9,200 nucleotides of DNA. Source: Desulfobulbaceae bacterium. GTDB lineage: Bacteria; Desulfobacterota; Desulfobulbia; Desulfobulbales; Desulfobulbaceae. The notes under the pieces are model-generated. The model was not told where the DNA came from, did no database searches, and saw only the letters and a program-made list of their open reading frames with translations. The position numbers were made by a program, and so were the translations under genes. The stretch is taken from NCBI GenBank assembly GCA_011322715.1, contig DRLX01000477.1:1-9200 (forward strand), written 5' to 3'. Positions 6,334 through 9,200 of this stretch are shown here, in pieces. Numbering within the stretch: position 1 is the stretch's first letter; every line of letters starts with the position of its first letter.

Positions 6334-7233
6334 TTAGACATCTGTATCATAGGAAATTTCACCGGAATATTCGGTAATCTTCGATCCATCGGGCAACTGC
6401 ATAACCAGACCTCCGGCTGCATCAATATCGATTACCCTGGCCTGATACAGCGGTTTGGTCTGCACGTCGTATCCATAGGTAACGATTCTGCCAAGGGTAT
6501 CACTTAACTCCTGCCAGCGCTGAAGAAGCGGACTTTTATCTCTGTGGTTACCGGCCCGGTCGCCGGCAAGAAACTGTTCTTCAGAATAATATAACAGGCC
6601 GAAATTCCATTGTAACCTTGCCAGCAACAGGGCGCAGAACCCATCGAGATCAACCTCTTTTCCAGTTGTCAAATAAAGGGAGGTGGCGGTCGGCTCTAAT
6701 TTCAGCAAGAATTTTCGGGTATTTACATTTATACCGATACCAATCAGGTGAAATTGTTCGCCATCTGTTGCCGACACCGTTTCACTGAGAATTCCACAGA
6801 TCTTCCTCCCCTCAATCCGGACATCATTGACCCATTGCAAATGGGCGGCCGGTATGAATTCCCGCACGCTTTCACAACAGGCGATACCGGCGGCAAAGGG
6901 AAGCTGACGGCTGAAATCAGGCAAAAGGGTATCCGCCCACAGCAGGGCAAGATAAAGGCCACCGACCGGGGCATGCCAGGAACGGCTGAACCGACCGCTG
7001 GAACCGGTCAGCCGATCGGCCCGTATCACCTGGCCGGTTGCCGGTGACGGCGCTGTATTATCACGCACCCGACGACGAAGCAGATCCATGCAGCGGGGTA
7101 ATTGATGATAATGGGCAAGAGAAGAACCGACGGGAGCGCCGTAGCGAAGAATCCGCTTTTTTACCTCAGGATTGTAGTCCGCATCTCTTGCCTTCTCGGC
7201 GGCGAGACGACAAAGGGCACCATGAGAAAGCAC
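6334..7233 (-). CDS. birA: Biotin--[acetyl-CoA-carboxylase] ligase, catalytic type without DNA-binding domain
   Basis: The enzyme makes biotinyl-AMP and transfers biotin to a carrier-protein lysine. Of 299 residues, about 40-235 form the catalytic domain: GSSGRFSRSW (77-86) is the biotinyl-AMP loop, QWVNDV (133-138) and RKICGIL (143-149, Lys144) match the KWPNDV and KxxGIL motifs, and IGIGINVN (164-171) is the hallmark. The last 60 residues fit the SH3-like C-domain. The loop is divergent (GRGRRG becomes SSGRFS), and the usual STN motif is RCM (47-49). The first 40 residues do not look like a helix-turn-helix, so it probably does not repress biotin genes. The GTG at 7233 is the likely start; it follows the carrier-like gene's TAA by six bases with AAGG nearby. 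The adjacent carrier-like gene suggests enzyme and substrate are made together. Confidence 0.9.
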   Translation of the reverse strand: MLSHGALCRLAAEKARDADYNPEVKKRILRYGAPVGSSLAHYHQLPRCMDLLRRRVRDNTAPSPATGQVIRADRLTGSSGRFSRSWHAPVGGLYLALLWADTLLPDFSRQLPFAAGIACCESVREFIPAAHLQWVNDVRIEGRKICGILSETVSATDGEQFHLIGIGINVNTRKFLLKLEPTATSLYLTTGKEVDLDGFCALLLARLQWNFGLLYYSEEQFLAGDRAGNHRDKSPLLQRWQELSDTLGRIVTYGYDVQTKPLYQARVIDIDAAGGLVMQLPDGSKITEYSGEISYDTDV

Positions 7234-7239
7234 GAAACC

Positions 7240-7890
7240 TTATTCCCACTCCGCTTTTACCCGAGTAATTATTTTTTGAACAACAGCCAGTTTTTCTTCA
7301 GGACAGACACCGATCAGAGGAACACCCTGGTCAACACTGTCGCCCGGTGAAAAGTACAGAGAATGGAGAATTCCCGCCTCTCCATCATAATAGACCGGTG
7401 TATCCCGTTTCATCAGCGACATGGTGATGATCTCATCCCCCGGCTGAATAACAATTGAGCGGGCCCCTTTTTGATCAATCCTGGACTGAATATCCATGGA
7501 AAAATAATACCTGGCCCGTTCGGGTGCAGGGAAGAGATACAGCACCTCCTGCAGGATGGCCTCAATAATCTCTTTTTTCTTTAAGGGATGTTGAATGGTC
7601 AACAGTCTTGTGCCCGCTTCAACAAATTTCCCTTCAACCTCTTTATTCACATAGGAAACAGTGCCATTGGTTTTGGAGGTGATTATCTTGGGATTTCGTT
7701 CCCGGGTAATCTCATAAAGCGGCGAACCCGGTCTATGATGCCACTCCCCGCTAACGCCCTGCACCTCCGCCTCATCTTCAACGAGAAAATGCACCTCCCC
7801 GGCATGGACGGCGAACATATCCACGTAATCATAGGGATCGGAGCGATACTTACTGAGAATCTTGTCAAAATGAATAGAATCGGATGCCAT
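7240..7890 (-). CDS. Biotin/lipoyl-attachment-domain-like protein
   Basis: This 216-residue protein has two barrel-sandwich (biotinyl/lipoyl-like) segments. The first, about 67-103, carries the GTVSYVNKEVEGKFVEAG pattern of a half-barrel. The second, about 143-196, has the order of a biotin carrier: PGDEI, then SLMKRD with Lys161 where the biotinyl lysine of the MKM motif would be, then DGEAGIL, then FSPGDSVDQGVPLIGV. Residues 104-142 between them hold a helix and strands of unknown role; the first 60 are unassigned. The motif is MKR instead of MKM, so biotinylation is plausible but unproven. No carboxylase subunit is in the window. It heads the three-gene unit with biotin ligase and RNase H. 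The ATG at 7890 lacks a clear ribosome site; Met25 is a possible alternative. No signal peptide or membrane segment is visible. Confidence 0.75.
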   Translation of the reverse strand: MASDSIHFDKILSKYRSDPYDYVDMFAVHAGEVHFLVEDEAEVQGVSGEWHHRPGSPLYEITRERNPKIITSKTNGTVSYVNKEVEGKFVEAGTRLLTIQHPLKKKEIIEAILQEVLYLFPAPERARYYFSMDIQSRIDQKGARSIVIQPGDEIITMSLMKRDTPVYYDGEAGILHSLYFSPGDSVDQGVPLIGVCPEEKLAVVQKIITRVKAEWE

Positions 7891-8074
7891 AAAAAGTTAC
7901 AAAAATTATGTTAAAAAGGTTTTTCTTCAAATCCTGAATCCTGAACACATGCAATGAGCGGTCCCATACCCGCGTGCTGCGACCGGGTCCTGAAAATTCT
8001 TCCATGGGGCAGAGGGAACAAATATCGTCCTTTCATCATGGCCGGGTAGTGATTATACTTGCCGGATAATTATT

Positions 8075-8104
8075 TTTCCATAACTCTGACAGAGAATGTA
8101 TACT
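8075..8104 (+). promoter_or_regulatory. Candidate promoter of cmoA
   Basis: TTTCCA (8075-8080) and TATACT (8099-8104) are 18 bases apart, matching four and five of six consensus positions. The start codon is 73 bases beyond the -10. The 286-base divergent gap 7891-8176 holds nothing else I can identify. A second TATACT at 8054-8059 has a poor -35. Confidence 0.35.
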
Positions 8105-8176
8105 GAGAGTTGCAATGGATAGCAAGGGTATTTTCCATCCAGCCCCCACCTAAATACGGTATAAAACAGCGTCGGC

Positions 8177-8899
8177 ATGAACCGGGACACCATCTTTCAA
8201 CATATTGACATAAAAGAGGATTTTTCCTTTAACGAGCAGGTAGCCGAGGTCTTTGATGATATGGTGCACCGGTCTGTTCCCCTGTATGAAACAGTCATTG
8301 ACGCCATTGCCCGCATTCTTAACCAACACGTCGGCCGGCAACTCACCGTCTATGACCTTGGTTGCTCAACCGGAACCACCTTGCTGGAACTTTCCCGAAG
8401 GATCCAGCACCAGAAACTGCGTCTGATCGGCATTGACAACGCCGGATCCATGCTGGAAAAAGCCCGAAAAAAAGCAGCCATGTTCTGCAAGACGGATTTC
8501 CTGAGTTTTCGGGAAGATGATATTACCAGCTGCCCTCTCACCGGCGCCGATGCCATCCTCTGCAACTATACTCTGCAGTTTGTCCGACCTCCTGTCCGCA
8601 GGACGCTTGTCGACCGTTTCTACCAGGCCCTGCCACCGGGTGGACTACTCATCGTCTGTGAAAAAATAATCGCCGCCGGTGCTTTTCATCGTCCATTTAT
8701 TGACATCTACCATGATTTTAAACGAGAGCAGGGATATTCGGAACTTGAAATAGCCGCTAAACGCGAGGCTCTGGAAAACGTACTTGTTCCCTTTACCGTT
8801 GATGAAAATATTTCCCTTCTTCAAGAGGCCGGTTTTTCGCAGGTGGAGATTTTCTGCAAATGGTTCAACTTCGCCTCTTTTGTCGCCCTGAAAAACTGA
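8177..8899 (+). CDS. cmoA: Carboxy-S-adenosyl-L-methionine synthase CmoA
   Basis: CmoA converts S-adenosylmethionine and prephenate into carboxy-SAM, the donor used by CmoB to make 5-carboxymethoxyuridine at the tRNA wobble position 34. The 240 residues cover nearly the full E. coli protein (247). Visible features are the N-terminal FSFNEQVAEVFDDMVHRSVP block (16-35), SAM motif I VYDLGCSTGTT (58-68), GIDNAGSMLEKAR (85-97), the NYTLQF segment (130-135), EK at 162-163, and YHDFKREQGYSELEI (178-192) followed by Arg196, which corresponds to the residue contacting the carboxyl of carboxy-SAM in E. coli (Arg199). The C-terminus FASFVALK is also conserved. These distinguish it from ordinary methyltransferases. 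The ATG at 8177 has no clear ribosome site. The probable cmoB follows in the same direction after a palindromic element. Confidence 0.95.
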   Translation: MNRDTIFQHIDIKEDFSFNEQVAEVFDDMVHRSVPLYETVIDAIARILNQHVGRQLTVYDLGCSTGTTLLELSRRIQHQKLRLIGIDNAGSMLEKARKKAAMFCKTDFLSFREDDITSCPLTGADAILCNYTLQFVRPPVRRTLVDRFYQALPPGGLLIVCEKIIAAGAFHRPFIDIYHDFKREQGYSELEIAAKREALENVLVPFTVDENISLLQEAGFSQVEIFCKWFNFASFVALKN

Positions 8900-8903
8900 A
8901 AAT

Positions 8904-9031
8904 GATGGCGTCGTAAAAACTTCGATCTACTGCGTCGTGTGTCCCGGGGCGATTCACAACATATTACCTGTATAGTTGAGACCCGCCTCGAAACACCACT
9001 CCTTGTATATCTATGTTTTTACTTAGCCATT
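8904..9031. repeat. 128-bp imperfect palindromic element with terminal inverted repeats (copy B), MITE- or REP-like
   Basis: The left half (8904-8960) and the right half (8975-9031) pair as reverse complements without any gap, 37 of 57 positions matching, around a 14-base centre (8961-8974). The ends match best: ATGGCGTCGTAAAAAC at 8905-8920 against GTTTTTACTTAGCCAT at 9015-9030 gives 13 of 16. The inner arms 8939-8960 and 8975-8996 match 16 of 22. No transposase gene and no clear target duplication are present. It starts four bases after the cmoA stop and ends 36 bases before the next start codon. Its left end recurs at 1676-1702. Confidence 0.8.
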
Positions 9032-9067
9032 TTTAAAAAATTTTAACGTTTTACGAGTTTATCAACA

Positions 9068-9200
9068 ATGGATTACCAGGCCTATTTCCCCGCTGCAGAC
9101 ATAAAGACCCTGCATGAGGTCCTCAGTCAAAAAAAGCAATGGGTCAATCAAGCCAAAAAGGGATTTTTACGCTATCGGGATCCGTTTCTGTCCGTCAACC
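9068..9200 (+). CDS. cmoB: Probable CmoB, tRNA U34 carboxymethyltransferase (5' part only)
   Basis: A frame opens with ATG at 9068 and runs off the window after 44 codons. An in-frame stop at 9044-9046 rules out a longer start. The visible N-terminus begins MDYQAYF, contains an amphipathic helical stretch (LHEVLSQKKQWVNQAK) and then FLRYRDPFLSVN. This resembles the short helical lead-in of CmoB, which transfers the carboxymethyl group of carboxy-SAM to 5-hydroxyuridine at tRNA position 34, but no catalytic motif lies within the window. The call rests mainly on its place directly behind cmoA, where cmoB usually lies. The ribosome site is weak (ACGAG). Confidence 0.65.
   Translation, partial: MDYQAYFPAADIKTLHEVLSQKKQWVNQAKKGFLRYRDPFLSVN

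Noticed and set aside
7895..7913. GTTACA...TGTTAA imperfect inverted pair before the biotin-carrier-like gene, recalling a BirA operator
   Set aside because: Half-sites match poorly, spacing is short, and the ligase here shows no DNA-binding domain; the stretch is simply AT-rich.
1..9200. Search for a defence island, CRISPR array, prophage or transposase
   Set aside because: All sizeable coding regions are housekeeping or metabolic; no regularly spaced repeats, integrase, nuclease-helicase pairs or tRNA-anchored attachment sites are seen.

Overview
The window reads as a chromosomal core-gene region of a sulfate-reducing or sulfur-disproportionating Desulfobacterota bacterium. The main evidence is a stand-alone dsrC gene whose product keeps both C-terminal cysteines of dissimilatory DsrC. 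The style of the other proteins (a biotin ligase with an RCMD-type motif, and a biotin-carrier-like neighbour) suits that phylum, and a Desulfobulbales-type host is my best guess. This is inference from protein content; no rRNA or tRNA gene is present to confirm it.

Layout. 1-177: possible tail of an upstream gene, then the dsrC leader with a strong ribosome site. 178-498 (+): dsrC, closed by a strong intrinsic terminator that can also serve the converging minus-strand genes. 592-4209 (-): a run of five genes transcribed right to left: a 4-oxalocrotonate tautomerase-family protein, NAD-dependent DNA ligase LigA, acylphosphatase, a small four-cysteine zinc-ribbon protein and a RimK-like ATP-grasp enzyme. 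4210-4340: divergent promoter region. 4341-5378 (+): galE, UDP-glucose 4-epimerase. 5429-7890 (-): a three-gene unit of a biotin/lipoyl-carrier-like protein, a biotin--protein ligase and a two-domain RNase HI. 7891-8176: divergent intergenic region. 8177-8899 (+): cmoA, and 9068-9200 (+): the start of what is probably cmoB, which together make cmo5U34 in tRNA.

The most unusual structure is non-coding. The cmoA-cmoB gap holds a 128-bp imperfect palindrome (8904-9031) whose arms align without gaps around a 14-base centre and whose ends are inverted repeats, like a MITE or large REP-type element. One end of it recurs at 1676-1702 on the opposite strand, 26 of 27 bases identical, directly at the stop codon of the acylphosphatase gene. 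This is therefore probably a dispersed element that settles just behind genes.

The most unusual protein is the RNase HI. It has a complete catalytic domain followed by a second RNase H-like copy in which all five active-site positions are changed, while the tryptophan- and arginine-rich handle is closely kept. The biotin ligase and carrier pair also departs from textbook motifs. No phage, CRISPR, insertion sequence with transposase, or defence gene is visible.
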